The translations under genes were made by a program, and so were the position numbers. A DNA stretch of 64,000 nt, taken from Enterococcus innesii. Its GTDB lineage: Bacteria; Bacillota; Bacilli; Lactobacillales; Enterococcaceae. Within the stretch, counting starts at the first letter, position 1. Every line of letters starts with the position of its first letter. The notes beneath the pieces were generated by a model. That model saw nothing but the letters and a program-made list of their open reading frames with translations, did no database searches and was not told the DNA's origin. Positions 17,554-27,025 of this stretch are shown here, piece by piece. The DNA lies in contig JAHHEN010000005.1 in assembly GCA_018982785.1 (NCBI GenBank), positions 186,001 to 250,000 on the forward strand. Reading direction: 5' to 3'.

Positions 17554-18420
17554 CTATTTGCCGATCGCAGTCGGCGCTTTCGTATTCATGAAAAGGCCGA
17601 TCTTATGCTTGACGATTTCTTTGATGGCTTCATTGGATGGGATCACGTTGTGGCGCAATGATTTGTTGACTTCCGTTGCCCCAAAATTTTCTTTAGCAAT
17701 CTTCGTCCAATTCACCAACAATTCAGTACCTACATTAAACTTGCGAATGCCGTTATTGATCAATTCAGGATAATCTTCTTCTTTGACGCCAGTTCCTCCA
17801 TGAATGACTAGCGGCACGTCTACGACCGCATGGATTTCCTTCAATAACGCAACATTCACTTCGGTTTTTGAGCGGAATTGGCCGTGATTGGTTCCGATAG
17901 CGATGGCTAGCGCATCGACGCCAGTAGCAGCGACAAATTCTACCGCATCTTCTGGGCGGGTGAAGACTTTATCGTCTTCTTCCACATGAATGCCCTCTTC
18001 TGTGCCGCCGATCGTTCCTAGTTCTCCTTCGACGGACACCCCATGGGCATGGGCGTATTCTACGACTGCGCGCGTTTTCAAAATGTTTTCTTTGAAGGGC
18101 AAATGTGAGCCATCATACATCACCGAGCTATAGCCGCTATCAATCGCTTCTTTGATCTCATCGAAATCTCTGGCATGGTCCAAATGCAAGACAGCATCCA
18201 CCAGCTCGTGATCGGCAATCGTTTTGACAACATTGACCAAGACATCATAGCCGATGTATTTCGCCGTATCGATACTTGTTTGAATGATGATGGGTGCCCC
18301 CATCTCTTTGGCTGCCCGCAGCATACTTGGCAGCATTTCTAAATTATGGGTATTAAAAGCCCCCACTGTAAAATTCAATGCTTCTGCTGTTTTCGTTACT
18401 TCTTTTAATGTTGTATACAT
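17554..18420 (-). CDS. Class II fructose/tagatose-bisphosphate aldolase family protein
   Basis: Zinc-dependent aldolase of the FbaA/GatY/KbaY family. Metal and substrate motifs are HLDHARD, VEGELGTIGG, GTNHG and VIHGGTGV. ATG 18418-18420 with GAGGTGG upstream gives a 288-residue protein; the longer open frame is an artefact. It is flanked by the small helical protein and the P-loop protein in a PTS operon. GatY-like enzymes cleave tagatose-1,6-bisphosphate, FbaA-like ones fructose-1,6-bisphosphate. Genomic context favours a ketose-bisphosphate made from an imported sugar, not glycolysis. Confidence 0.87.
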   Translation of the reverse strand: MYTTLKEVTKTAEALNFTVGAFNTHNLEMLPSMLRAAKEMGAPIIIQTSIDTAKYIGYDVLVNVVKTIADHELVDAVLHLDHARDFDEIKEAIDSGYSSVMYDGSHLPFKENILKTRAVVEYAHAHGVSVEGELGTIGGTEEGIHVEEDDKVFTRPEDAVEFVAATGVDALAIAIGTNHGQFRSKTEVNVALLKEIHAVVDVPLVIHGGTGVKEEDYPELINNGIRKFNVGTELLVNWTKIAKENFGATEVNKSLRHNVIPSNEAIKEIVKHKIGLFMNTKAPTAIGK

Positions 18421-18442
18421 CCTTGATTCCACCTCGTCTAGT

Positions 18443-18836
18443 TTAATTGCCGCTGATCGTAAGTTGTTTGGCGATTTGCCGCATTTCTTCCATTTTGTCC
18501 ATGTAATAGTCGATCTTTGCATCGTCGCCGTTTCGTGCGGCGGCGGCACGCTGAGCATTATAAAGGGACATCAGTTTTTTGTAGCCGTCCCCGATCGATT
18601 TTTTCGCCTGCAAGCTTTTTTCCAATGCGTCGATCGCTTCTTCTGTGCGGGAAAGTTTTGCCTGCGCTAAGCCTAACGCTTCATACAATTTTTCTTGTTC
18701 GTCGCTGTCGGTTTCTGCTTGCAGCTGACTTTCTAGTGTTGCAATAAGCACTTCTGCCTCTTGGCTTTCTTCAGCGGTCAAAGGAACCGCTGGTGTTTCT
18801 GTGGTTTTTTTTTCTTTTTTGAAAAAAAGAGAACAT
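18443..18836 (-). CDS. Small helical (TPR-like) protein of the PTS operon, frameshifted at N-terminus
   Basis: Hydrophilic, alpha-helical protein of about 130 residues with a tetratricopeptide-like stretch (KLYEALGLAQAKLSRTEEAI). No enzyme motif is visible. A perfect AGGAGGAAGACGC site precedes ATG 18834-18836, whose frame reads MFSFF then fails in a homopolymer-rich stretch (about 18800-18830). Removing one T gives MFSFFKKEKKTTETPAVPLT continuing into the long frame. It lies 18 bp after the IIC gene and 22 bp before the aldolase. Function is unknown; an assembly or scaffolding role is only a guess. Confidence 0.6.
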
Positions 18837-18854
18837 GCGTCTTCCTCCTAGCGA

Positions 18855-20144
18855 TTAAAAGTTTTTCAATAAGGGACTGATGATCCAAGCATATAACAAG
18901 GCTGCCGTGACGGTATCCACATCAGTTGCCGTAGCGTTAACAAAGCCCATTTGATTGAAGATCGTTACAAGTAGGGCTGGCAGTAACGTAATGAAGAAGC
19001 CGTGAAAGATCCCTCCGATGATCGCCCCTCGACGTCCACCGACCGCATTGCCGAAGATCCCAGCGGTACCGCCTGCAAAGAAGTTCGTCAGCATCCCCGG
19101 CAAGATCATCGCCAAGCCAAAGACTGGTAAAACGAACATGGCGATAACTGTCCCAATCGTTGTAGTAATGAAACCTAAAATAACTGCATTTGGGCTATAT
19201 GGGAAGAACACTGGGCAATCGAGTGCTGGTTTTGCATCAGGTACCAATTTCATGGCGATCCCACGAAACGCAGGGACGATCTCGCCTAAGAGCAACCGAA
19301 CGCCTGCTAGCAAAACATAGACCCCAACCACGAATTGAATGGCTTGCAAGAAGGCATACATGATGTAATTTTGATCACCAGAGAGCGTAGAAGCAAAGGT
19401 TTCTCCAGCAAACAAGACCGTCACGATATACAGTGGAACCATCACGACCATGACAGAAAGATAGGTATCTTGTAAAAATTCAAAAGAACGTGGCAGTTTG
19501 ATGTCTTCGATCGATTTTTTCTTCTCGCCTCTTTCTCCAAACAGATAGGCAACGCCTGCTTCAAAGAGGTAGCCGATCGTACAAAAATGTCCGAGAGCAA
19601 TGTCGTCTGACCCAGTGACTTTGCGGATGATGGGCTGAGCCATCGCTGGCATTGCTACGGCAAAGATCGCTCCAATCAACCCACCAACGAGAATCAGGAC
19701 AACGCCCCGCAAACCAGCGAAATAGCCAAAGACCGTCGTCATGGTCGCCATCCATAAAATGGCCTGACCCGTTAAGAAAATATATTTCCATTTCGTAAAG
19801 CGTGCCAATAAAATATTAAAAACAAAGATGGCTAAAAATGTCAGCGCTATGTCCCGCCCCAAGCCCAACTCATTCATCGCTTGCCCGTTGATGGCTTCAA
19901 TGGAAGGGATTATGCCTTGCATGTCGAATCCTTCTGTGAAAATCTCGCCGAAATAGGTCAAACTACCGACGATGATGCTAGAACCAGCGCTTAAAACCTG
20001 AAAGCCCAACAGCGTCTTCAAACTTCCTGAAATGACTTGACCTGCTGACTTTTTCTGAAGCAGCAGTCCTAACATCGCGATCAAGGCGATCGTGATCGAT
20101 GCCTGCGTTAAAATATTATCAATAATAAAATTGATGATGCCCAT
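18855..20144 (-). CDS. PTS ascorbate/galactitol-type transporter subunit IIC (UlaA family)
   Basis: Membrane channel of an L-ascorbate-type PTS, about eleven segments over 429 residues. It starts MGIINFIIDNILTQASI and contains YSPNAVILGF and the C-terminal GGRRGAIIGG segment. It pairs with the IIB gene 31 bp upstream. No separate IIA gene is in this operon. AAGGGAG lies just before the ATG. The paralogous IIC at 60333 shares family landmarks such as the PNAVIIGF-type segment. The sugar is not defined. Confidence 0.88.
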   Translation of the reverse strand: MGIINFIIDNILTQASITIALIAMLGLLLQKKSAGQVISGSLKTLLGFQVLSAGSSIIVGSLTYFGEIFTEGFDMQGIIPSIEAINGQAMNELGLGRDIALTFLAIFVFNILLARFTKWKYIFLTGQAILWMATMTTVFGYFAGLRGVVLILVGGLIGAIFAVAMPAMAQPIIRKVTGSDDIALGHFCTIGYLFEAGVAYLFGERGEKKKSIEDIKLPRSFEFLQDTYLSVMVVMVPLYIVTVLFAGETFASTLSGDQNYIMYAFLQAIQFVVGVYVLLAGVRLLLGEIVPAFRGIAMKLVPDAKPALDCPVFFPYSPNAVILGFITTTIGTVIAMFVLPVFGLAMILPGMLTNFFAGGTAGIFGNAVGGRRGAIIGGIFHGFFITLLPALLVTIFNQMGFVNATATDVDTVTAALLYAWIISPLLKNF

Positions 20145-20175
20145 TTTTTCAAACTCCCTTCGTCATGTCCCATCC

Positions 20176-20478
20176 TTACAGTGCGCCTTTTTCCATTAAT
20201 ACCGGCGTGATTTTTTCTTCGATTTCTGGTTTTGAAACGATGTTGCGTAAATAAATGATTGCGGTTGTCGGGTCCAAAGCAAACTTTTCAAATTGCGTCC
20301 GAAAATTCTCTGCTGTAATGATGATGTCTGGTTTCATTGATACCGCTGATGAGATATCGACATGATCCAATTTCGCCTCCACTCCTAATTTCGTTAAGAC
20401 ATCTTCTGTTGACATCTGAGCCGCAAAGCTGCTGCCAAGACCTGCACCGCATACGAATAAGATCGATAATTTGTTCAT
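20176..20478 (-). CDS. PTS ascorbate-type subunit IIB
   Basis: Cytoplasmic phosphocarrier of about 100 residues. The phospho-Cys loop is FVCGAGLGSSFA near residue 10. It transfers phosphate from a IIA domain to the substrate transported by the IIC at 18855. AAAAGGGGA precedes the ATG. It lies 24 bp after the regulator gene, which itself carries a IIA-like domain. Confidence 0.88.
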   Translation of the reverse strand: MNKLSILFVCGAGLGSSFAAQMSTEDVLTKLGVEAKLDHVDISSAVSMKPDIIITAENFRTQFEKFALDPTTAIIYLRNIVSKPEIEEKITPVLMEKGAL

Positions 20479-20502
20479 GATTTTTTCCCCTTTTCTTGTT
20501 TT

Positions 20503-22570
20503 TTATGAAAATAGCAATGATTGAAAAGCTTCAATCGTGGAACAAGCCAGCAACTGCGTGACTTTTTCTTCATCATTGATCAGTTCGATCAATTCCTTCA
20601 TGATGGCAAGATGAGAGTAGGAGTCCACCGCAGCCAAGCAAAAAATGATTTTGACGGGGTCCATTTCTGGGTTCCCAAATGCGACTGGCGGCGCCAAGGT
20701 GAGGACACTCACACCCAACTGCTGGGCGCCATCTTCTGGTCGTGCATGCGCCAGCGCCAAATGTTTGCCAATGACGATATAAGGACCGTATTCCTCCACC
20801 GCCGCAACCATTGCCTCGATATAGCGTTTTTCGATGATCTGTTCTTTTACTAGCGGCTGCGCCGAGCGTTCAATGGCTTCTTCCCAATTTTGAACAGGAA
20901 CGTTTAATTGAATATGACTAGCGGATAAAACATCTTTTAACATTGGCTGAATCTCCCTTGCATTAATGGCTAATTGATTTTGTTCAAACAAGTGTGTCAA
21001 TTTGCGATAGGCGGCAGCATCGACCGTCCCGCCACTTTCTTCAATGACTGTAAGCAACTGATTGAAGAACAGCGTGGCATTTTTTTGGTCAAAGGCGATC
21101 CGCTTGAACTGTTCATTGTTTTTTAAGAAACGGCGGATCACTTGGTGATTTTCTTCATTGATGATCGGTGGGATCAGTAATACCGGCTTTTCTCGATAAT
21201 CGATCTCATAGGTTGAAAAAACCAGATCCACATCGAATTTCGTAATCAAATTGACTTCTTGTGAATTCAAGACTGCCGCGACTTCTACTTCTGGAAATTT
21301 CTCCTTGAGGCTGGCTGCCAGCAGATTGCCGGTTGCCATTCCATGGTTACAGACAACGACCGCCTTATAGATCGTAATGATTTCGTGGTTCAATGAACTT
21401 AAGGCTGTAGAAAAATGGATCACGAGAAATGTCAGTTCATCTTCTGATAGTGGTTGTCCGACGATCTCTTCGATCGTGGGGCGAAGCCCTTGACGGCTTG
21501 GTAGATTTGTCCATAATTTTTGCGAACAGTCTCTTTGATCGGATTGGGGACTTGAATGCCGCTTTTGGCTCGAACGATCAGCGCGGCCATATGTTTATAC
21601 AATCCCTCTAACAACTCTTCTTCCTTTTTACTAAAAGGGATCTTGGTTTGGCATTCCACAAATTGGATCAGCTGCAGCGACAAGAGTTGCGCATGCGCCC
21701 ATTCGATGGAATTGGACAAATCTTTAAAATTCAGTGATTCGATGATGAAAGAAAGATAGTTGACTTCGATTTCTGGTGGCTCGATCGAAAAGGTTTCAGC
21801 GATCGCCTGGATATAGGCTGACCCTTGGAGCGGATTGCTGGAAGTAGACCAGTTCATGCGTGTGATAAATTCCTTCATTCTGATGCGCATCAGCCAAATG
21901 GCGGTAAACAATAAGATTTGGCTGCTATACAACTCATTTTGATTTGGCGGCAACACTGCTTGCATCACTTGTTGGATCTGTTTGATTGCTTTTTGCGGCA
22001 AATAGCGATAAAGCAATTTCGTAAAGACTAAATCTGGGGTCTGTTTATCAAGTGGCAGCCTACCGATCCGCTGATTGATGATGTCAAAAATCATCGTCCG
22101 AATCGCTCGTTCCGATCCATTCAACCGCAGTCCTTTTTTCCTAGACTAATGATCTCAATGCCATATTTATTGATGTCCGCCCGCAAACGGCGCATGTCTT
22201 CATCCATGCTGCTTTTCGATATCTGGTACGCTTCTTCTTTTTTATTCAACACCAGGATCTCTTTTGAAAATGTCAGATGCAGTAGCAGATCAAAACTCCG
22301 CTCTTCACGGGTCATATATTCCGACTGTTGTGCCTGTAATGCCTGCCAAACAATGGCTTGCTGCTTCGAGGTCAGTTTCAAAAGGATGCCCTTTCCTCGA
22401 AGGGTTTGGATCGGTCCGATGTGTAAGTCAGCAAGAAACGTGTTGATCTCATTCAAATCATTGCGGATCGTCCGCCCACTGGCTGCGGTCTCTTCTGCCA
22501 GTTGCTCGATGGATAGTGGATAATCAGTCACCAACAGGCGATGCAAAACATCTACGATTCGTTTTTTCAC
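20503..22570 (-). CDS. PRD-containing transcriptional activator (BglG/MtlR type), two frameshifts
   Basis: Full-length about 690 residues once repaired. Order: N-terminal HTH (IEQLAEETAASGRTIRNDLNE), two PTS regulation domains, a IIB-like domain (VVVCNHGMATGNLL) and a C-terminal IIA domain of the mannitol/fructose class (IGKHLALAHARPEDG). The first break is in A6 (minus, 22134-22139), where SLGKKGLRLNGSERA is restored by one A. The second is in C4 (complement of 21478-21481). GTG start follows AAGGAGAGAAAGTT. It should activate the downstream PTS operon, and its IIA domain may also serve as the missing IIA. Confidence 0.85.
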
Positions 22571-22600
22571 AACTTTCTCTCCTTCTCTGATTTGAGTATA

Positions 22601-22614
22601 TGATTTCGCTTACA
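22601..22614 (-). promoter_or_regulatory. cre-like site before the PRD regulator operon
   Basis: Minus-strand TGTAAGCGAAATCA matches 13 of 14 positions of TGWAANCGNTNWCA and abuts a TATACT -10 box, predicting CcpA repression. Confidence 0.6.
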
Positions 22615-22730
22615 ACAAAAAAAGTAGATGTTTCTGCCACTTTAGTTTGCAAAAATGTAAACGCTCCTATTTCAAAATAGGAACCTTTGCTCGATTATTT
22701 CACATTTCCCTTCTTTTTCCTATCCAATGG

Positions 22731-22744
22731 AGAAAACGTTTAGA
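22731..22744. promoter_or_regulatory. Second cre-like site
   Basis: AGAAAACGTTTAGA matches 13 of 14 positions of WGAAARCGYTTWCW. It lies about 160 bp upstream of the regulator start. Confidence 0.45.
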
Positions 22745-22759
22745 TAGAGGATCAGATGC

Positions 22760-22788
22760 AAAAAAAGCAAGAGCAGCTGCTCTTGCTT
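22760..22788 (-). terminator. Terminator after the FUSC gene
   Basis: GCAAGAGCA GC TGCTCTTGC stem followed by seven T on the minus strand. Confidence 0.85.
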
Positions 22789-22805
22789 ATCGATGATGGT
22801 GCATG

Positions 22806-23855
22806 CTATTGTGTTTGATCCGTCGTGTCTTCTGGCTTATTTCCCAGCGCTTGCTCCATTTGCTTTACTGCCCAATCCATTAGAAAGATCAACAGCATTG
22901 CCAGCACGCTGCCAATCAATGCCCCTGAAAAACGCAATGGGATCAATTTCAGTGGCGTAAAACTAGTACCGATCGTCATTAACAGCAGGACTTGTGGGTT
23001 GGTAAAGAAATTAGCAACGGTATAATTGACTGGCATAAAAAACTCCGTCAATATGTTTAGAATGATCAATACCACTGCGATCGCTTCAAGGGGCATATGC
23101 AAGGACATCAATAAGAAACCCAGCAGCAGCCCTACGATTCCTCCCAGTACCCTGCCGATCGTGCGATTTTTGATTTTTTCCATATGTTCCCCTGCCAAGA
23201 CGGCAGCAGCGGAAATCAAGATCCAATATCCGTTGCTGTCCCGCAACAGATAGGCAATGTAGGTGGCAATAAACAAGATCAAAGAAAAGTGCAACGCCTT
23301 GATAACCATTTCTGGTTGCTGAGATAATGCCAGCGAATATTTCTCGTGCAAGCTCAGTTGTTGAAAGGCCGTTTTTTCTTCTTTCAACGGCAGCTGTTCA
23401 GCTAACGAAATCACCAGTCCAGCAAGCAATGAGCCTGCGATGCCGTAAAGCAAATAGGAACTGTGGTGCAAGATTTCTCCAAGATGAGCGGCGTGAAAGT
23501 TAAAGCCGGTGGCATAAAGCATCAACACGAAGAAATAATCCGGCTTGGGGATCCGCATCACTTTTGACAACAAAAACGCGGAAAACGATAAAGCGCCGAT
23601 AATAAAAGGCGCGCTCCAAGGAATCAGTGCTGTCCCAGCACCTAAAATAAAGGCCAGCAACAACGCCGCGCCGTGGGTCAAAATGGCGCGCAGGTTATAA
23701 AAAAGGGACCGATGTTGAAAAGCCAAGTAGGAAAAAGCCCCCATCGCCCCCACAGAACTTATCAAAGGGTCCTGAACAAGAATCCCTATAAACAAAGGAA
23801 CCGCCATCGCAAACCCTGATCCTAACGGACGCAAGACTTTTCGTTTTTCTTTCAT
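22806..23855 (-). CDS. FUSC family membrane protein
   Basis: Integral membrane protein of 349 residues in two six-segment halves joined by a hydrophilic linker (about 155-185). It resembles the fusaric-acid-resistance/aromatic-acid exporter superfamily. The repeated half-motifs (PLISSVGAMGAFSYLAF and DSNGYWILISAAAVLAGEH) fit FUSC. It is a monocistronic unit with its own terminator. Substrate is unknown; export of aromatic compounds is only a family-level expectation. Confidence 0.75.
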   Translation of the reverse strand: MKEKRKVLRPLGSGFAMAVPLFIGILVQDPLISSVGAMGAFSYLAFQHRSLFYNLRAILTHGAALLLAFILGAGTALIPWSAPFIIGALSFSAFLLSKVMRIPKPDYFFVLMLYATGFNFHAAHLGEILHHSSYLLYGIAGSLLAGLVISLAEQLPLKEEKTAFQQLSLHEKYSLALSQQPEMVIKALHFSLILFIATYIAYLLRDSNGYWILISAAAVLAGEHMEKIKNRTIGRVLGGIVGLLLGFLLMSLHMPLEAIAVVLIILNILTEFFMPVNYTVANFFTNPQVLLLMTIGTSFTPLKLIPLRFSGALIGSVLAMLLIFLMDWAVKQMEQALGNKPEDTTDQTQ

Positions 23856-24501
23856 GCAATTCCTCCTATCAAAAAATATGTACGATGATACAGCGTTTTA
23901 TAAACAACGTCCTAAACTAGTATACGGAGCAAAAGATGAATATGCAAATTTTTTTCAGAAACTTTTCGATATAACCGTAGCGATGTTTTCTTGATCAAAT
24001 CATACGCTGGCACAAAACAGCCCTTAGCAATAAAAAAGAGAAGCATTCGCTTGGCAATAGACTACAAGCGAATCTCTCTACTTTTAGGCAAAATATTCTT
24101 CAATGAAGTGCTGGTGATTGTATCTACTATTAGTATCGCGCAGCATTCACCCGTTTGAATAACACTTGATGCACTCAATCAGCTAGTAACTCACCCTAGT
24201 GACCACATGGACAGACTCTTGATACACCAACACGAGTCATTGCCTTTGCTACTGGTGTCTGGCGCGAATATGTCTCTCAATAGATAAATGAATCACTAAA
24301 GCACCGAAAACAGCGTCTTCAGTGCTGACCAATTTCCTTTTGTTTACTGCAAACGCTGTTGAATAATTGGTTTGACAACAAGGATTGCTCTTTAATCCTG
24401 TAAAATCACCGTTTTCAAGCACTTCGATTAATCATGAAAAAGCTGAAAGGGATGACTGCTTTTTCAACCAACTGGCAAGAAGCATCGATTGCTTCTCTGC
24501 T
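23856..24501. other. Long intergenic region with a terminator-like hairpin
   Basis: No coding region could be supported over this 646-bp gap. At about 24036-24087 a minus-strand hairpin (TTCGCTTG / CAAGCGAA) is followed by TTCTCTTTTTT and looks like an intrinsic terminator, about 415 bp downstream of the kinase gene stop. The sequence between is not AT-rich junk, and several short stems occur. It may be a 3'-UTR, a small RNA or a decayed gene; none is recognised. Confidence 0.4.
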
Positions 24502-25212
24502 TTAATTTTTCTTGGAAAAATCACCTTTTGCGATGGCTTTGTCCGTACAATAGTGGCCTTTGCCATGGGTCTGACGGACTTCTGCCAATTTTTCTTGGAT
24601 CATCTCGAGGATCACCATGAGGTTGTCTTCATTGGCAACAAAGTCCAATTGATCCCCATCGATTTGCATTTTCGGACAAACGTCAAAGTTTTCATACCAT
24701 TCATCATATCGCTGATTCAATTCTTTGTAATAGTCGTACAATGTCGGATCGTTGGCAATTTGTTCATAGGAACGGCCACGTTTATTGATCCGTTCGATCA
24801 TTGTATCCAAGGAAACTTTGATATGAACCATTAAATCTGGTTGTTTCAACGGCGCCGATTCTTCCAATTCCCGCAGCATCGTGTTCAACAGGTTATCGTA
24901 TTGTTCGACTTCCATCGGTGCGATGCGACCTAGATCGGCATTTAGATGAAACATCAAACTGTCCTCATAGATGGAGCGATCAATGACATTGTCATCATTC
25001 GACAACGCTTCCCGCATCCCTAAAAAACTTTTGTTTAAGAAAAAAATCTGCAATAAAAAGGCGTATCGTTCTGGATTGGAATAAAACAATGGCAGAACAT
25101 CGTTGTCCTCCACGTTTTCATAAAAAGGCTTCGACGCCATTTCCTTCGATAAAAAATCAGTCAAACTGCTTTTTCCTGCCCCGATCGTACCTGCGATTAA
25201 TAACACATTCAT
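24502..25212 (-). CDS. Deoxynucleoside kinase (dAK/dGK type)
   Basis: Phosphorylates deoxyadenosine, deoxyguanosine or deoxycytidine for nucleotide salvage. The P-loop is GTIGAGKSS near the N-terminus; the DRS motif (VIDRSIYED) and the lid RINKRGRSYEQ are present. ATG 25210-25212 is the natural start after AAAGGA; the longer frame is not supported. It is the last gene of a three-gene unit with a deoxyribosyltransferase and a LOG-family protein, an obvious nucleoside-salvage set. Confidence 0.87.
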   Translation of the reverse strand: MNVLLIAGTIGAGKSSLTDFLSKEMASKPFYENVEDNDVLPLFYSNPERYAFLLQIFFLNKSFLGMREALSNDDNVIDRSIYEDSLMFHLNADLGRIAPMEVEQYDNLLNTMLRELEESAPLKQPDLMVHIKVSLDTMIERINKRGRSYEQIANDPTLYDYYKELNQRYDEWYENFDVCPKMQIDGDQLDFVANEDNLMVILEMIQEKLAEVRQTHGKGHYCTDKAIAKGDFSKKN

Positions 25213-25222
25213 CCATCCTTTA

Positions 25223-25663
25223 TTAAATATAGTCACCGACAAATGCTCGGTGCGCCATCGCTTCAAAATCATACGCTGTTCGTGCCGCCAAATCAGTCAA
25301 ATACGCTTGTACCGACTCCGTCAACATCAGATTGACCGCCGCAGCTTTTTCCTGAAAAGCGATCACTGGTTTATTTCGTACGTGTGCTGCGCCGATTTTA
25401 AAGGCTGTTCCCGGATCAGTGATTCCTCCATGGTCATCCAAAACGGCAACGACGACGTCTGCTCGTGTCAATTCCAGCATGTCTTTTTCAAAAATTTCTT
25501 TCGCCCATTCCGGTGTATTGGATTCAGATGAACCTTCTTGATACAGGCGCGGCGAATAGATCGCCAAGGGCTGCTGGTTTTCCGCTAAACTGCGTTCTAC
25601 CTGTTTGAGTCGTGCGACTTGTTCGTTTGAAAAAAACGGTTCAGCTAAATAGACCTGCTTCAT
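25223..25663 (-). CDS. Nucleoside 2-deoxyribosyltransferase family protein
   Basis: Exchanges bases between 2'-deoxyribonucleosides. The Rossmann-like core LTRADVVVAVLDDHGGITDPGT and the C-terminal segment fit the family at 147 residues. The position expected to hold the nucleophilic Glu (GxxxELG) reads GTAFKIG, a Lys, so activity needs checking. Its ATG overlaps the stop of the LOG-family gene (ATGA), and it is followed 10 bp later by the deoxynucleoside kinase. Confidence 0.8.
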   Translation of the reverse strand: MKQVYLAEPFFSNEQVARLKQVERSLAENQQPLAIYSPRLYQEGSSESNTPEWAKEIFEKDMLELTRADVVVAVLDDHGGITDPGTAFKIGAAHVRNKPVIAFQEKAAAVNLMLTESVQAYLTDLAARTAYDFEAMAHRAFVGDYI

Positions 25664-26226
25664 CCTGCCAAGCACTCCTTTCCTGACCCCTTCGCCGCCA
25701 ATCGTTGGATCAACGACTCAACGTCAGATAGGAAAAAGAGTGTTTCCGGCAGTTCAGCCCAAACTTCAAACATTGTTAGCAGCGGCTTCAGTCCATCCTT
25801 CAAGCCTTCGGTCATCAACACACCGATCGGCTTGCCTGACAATGGCCCAAGAGTCAAAAAAGTGCATACTGATGACAACTCCTCTAGTGTACCAAATCCA
25901 CCAGGTAATACAAGGTAGGCATCGCTCATTTCCAACAATTGTTGCGTTTGTTCCTCCCTCGTATCCGTATAGAACTCGGTGTATGTGCTTGATCCAGTGA
26001 TGATTGGCGGCAAATCTTCTGCAAAGGAACCTGATGGATAGATCCCCGTCACTGCGCCTTCTTTTTCAAAGACCCCTTTCACGATCTCCCTCATCAAGCC
26101 AGCCAAAGGGCCGCAATAAACCAACTCGATGTGATTTTTTGCTAAGGCATTGCCGATGGCACAAGCGGTCTTTGCCAACTTTTTCTCATTTTCTAAACGG
26201 GTGCCGCAACATACAGTTACTCTCAA
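25660..26226 (-). CDS. LOG family protein (TIGR00730-type Rossmann fold)
   Basis: Nucleoside 5'-monophosphate phosphoribohydrolase-like protein. The hallmark PGGFGTLEEL is present, preceded by an aspartate-rich strand and followed by KPIGVLM. A TTG at 26224-26226, nine bases after AAGGAG, gives a start at LRVTVCCGTR that fits the family; the longer ATG start at 26268 would add 14 atypical residues. It leads the deoxynucleoside salvage unit and is translationally coupled to the next gene. Confidence 0.8.
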   Translation of the reverse strand: MRVTVCCGTRLENEKKLAKTACAIGNALAKNHIELVYCGPLAGLMREIVKGVFEKEGAVTGIYPSGSFAEDLPPIITGSSTYTEFYTDTREEQTQQLLEMSDAYLVLPGGFGTLEELSSVCTFLTLGPLSGKPIGVLMTEGLKDGLKPLLTMFEVWAELPETLFFLSDVESLIQRLAAKGSGKECLAG

Positions 26227-26452
26227 AAACAACAGCTCCTTCTTCACTACACCTGCTATTTTACACAATCTCTTAAAAAAGTAAATACTACATATTGTGC
26301 TTCGTTTAGATAAAAATCGATCTATTCACTATATATTGTATATCGCCATTTGCATCTTTTCGCTTTTTCTTAAACGTTACAAACCTTGAAAATAGCAGAC
26401 AAGAACAAACAGGACCAGCTTTCATCGATTGCCTCAGCCCTCTTTCATCCCA

Positions 26453-26494
26453 CATAAAAAAACACGATGCAGCTAGGCTCGTGTTTTTTTATCC
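26453..26494. terminator. Symmetrical terminator hairpin
   Basis: AAAAAAACACGA / TCGTGTTTTTTT with a 10-nt loop. It works on both strands; it serves the XRE gene on the minus strand. Confidence 0.75.
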
Positions 26495-26547
26495 ATCACT
26501 TTTTTCTCTTGTCCAAGCAAAATTCAGCAAAAAACCGTATAAAAAAA

Positions 26548-26954
26548 TTATTTTTCGTCGATGGCTGCTTTCAGCTTTTGCAAATCCTCTTGCTCGACAA
26601 AAAGGTCACTTCCCCTGTTTCTAAATCGACGGATGCTTTGACTTCAACCCCTCGTGGGAAAAACTTGCTGGCATCGGTTTCGATTTTCAAACGCATCGTT
26701 CCGTCTTTCAATCCAGCACCATAGGTCATCGTACGAAAGTTCTTTTTCATTCCTGCTCGCTCCTTTTTTAATAGCTCATCGACACTGCACCCATAAAGGG
26801 TACTCAGTTTCAATAAATTCAAACTGTCTGGTACCGTCTTGCCGGTTTCCCAATTTGAGATCGATGTGCGGGTCACTAAAATTTTTGTTGCTACTTCTTC
26901 TTGGCTCATTTGCTGTGTGACTCGATGGTTCTTTAGCGCTTCCCCAATCGTCAT
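26548..26954 (-). CDS. XRE family transcriptional regulator, frameshifted
   Basis: N-terminal HTH_3 (about residues 5-60: SQEEVATKILVTRTSISNWE), then a C-terminal beta-rich domain of unknown class. The frame ends with FLSSKRICKS, but the next frame continues VEQEDLQKLKAAIDEK and stops at 26548-26550. One extra T in the minus-strand run complementary to 26599-26603 joins them, giving about 135 residues. It stands alone; a palindrome TGTCAAACAGTTTTGACA lies about 70 bp upstream. Targets are unknown. Confidence 0.75.
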
Positions 26955-27025
26955 CTTGCCCTCCTTCTCCTACCTTAACGCAGACCTGCTGTGATTTCTG
27001 CTCAAATCCATTGATATCATGGCAT

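Noticed and set aside
18421-18558. N-terminal extension of the class II aldolase
   Set aside because: It is shadow translation of the upstream small protein gene; GAGGTGG before ATG 18420 gives a normal aldolase N-terminus.
22121-22570. Separate short HTH regulator gene
   Set aside because: It is the N-terminal part of the PRD regulator; the next frame continues the same protein after one added base.
23856-24501. Degraded transposase in the long gap
   Set aside because: Short translated stretches looked protein-like but matched no transposase motif and have many stops in every frame.
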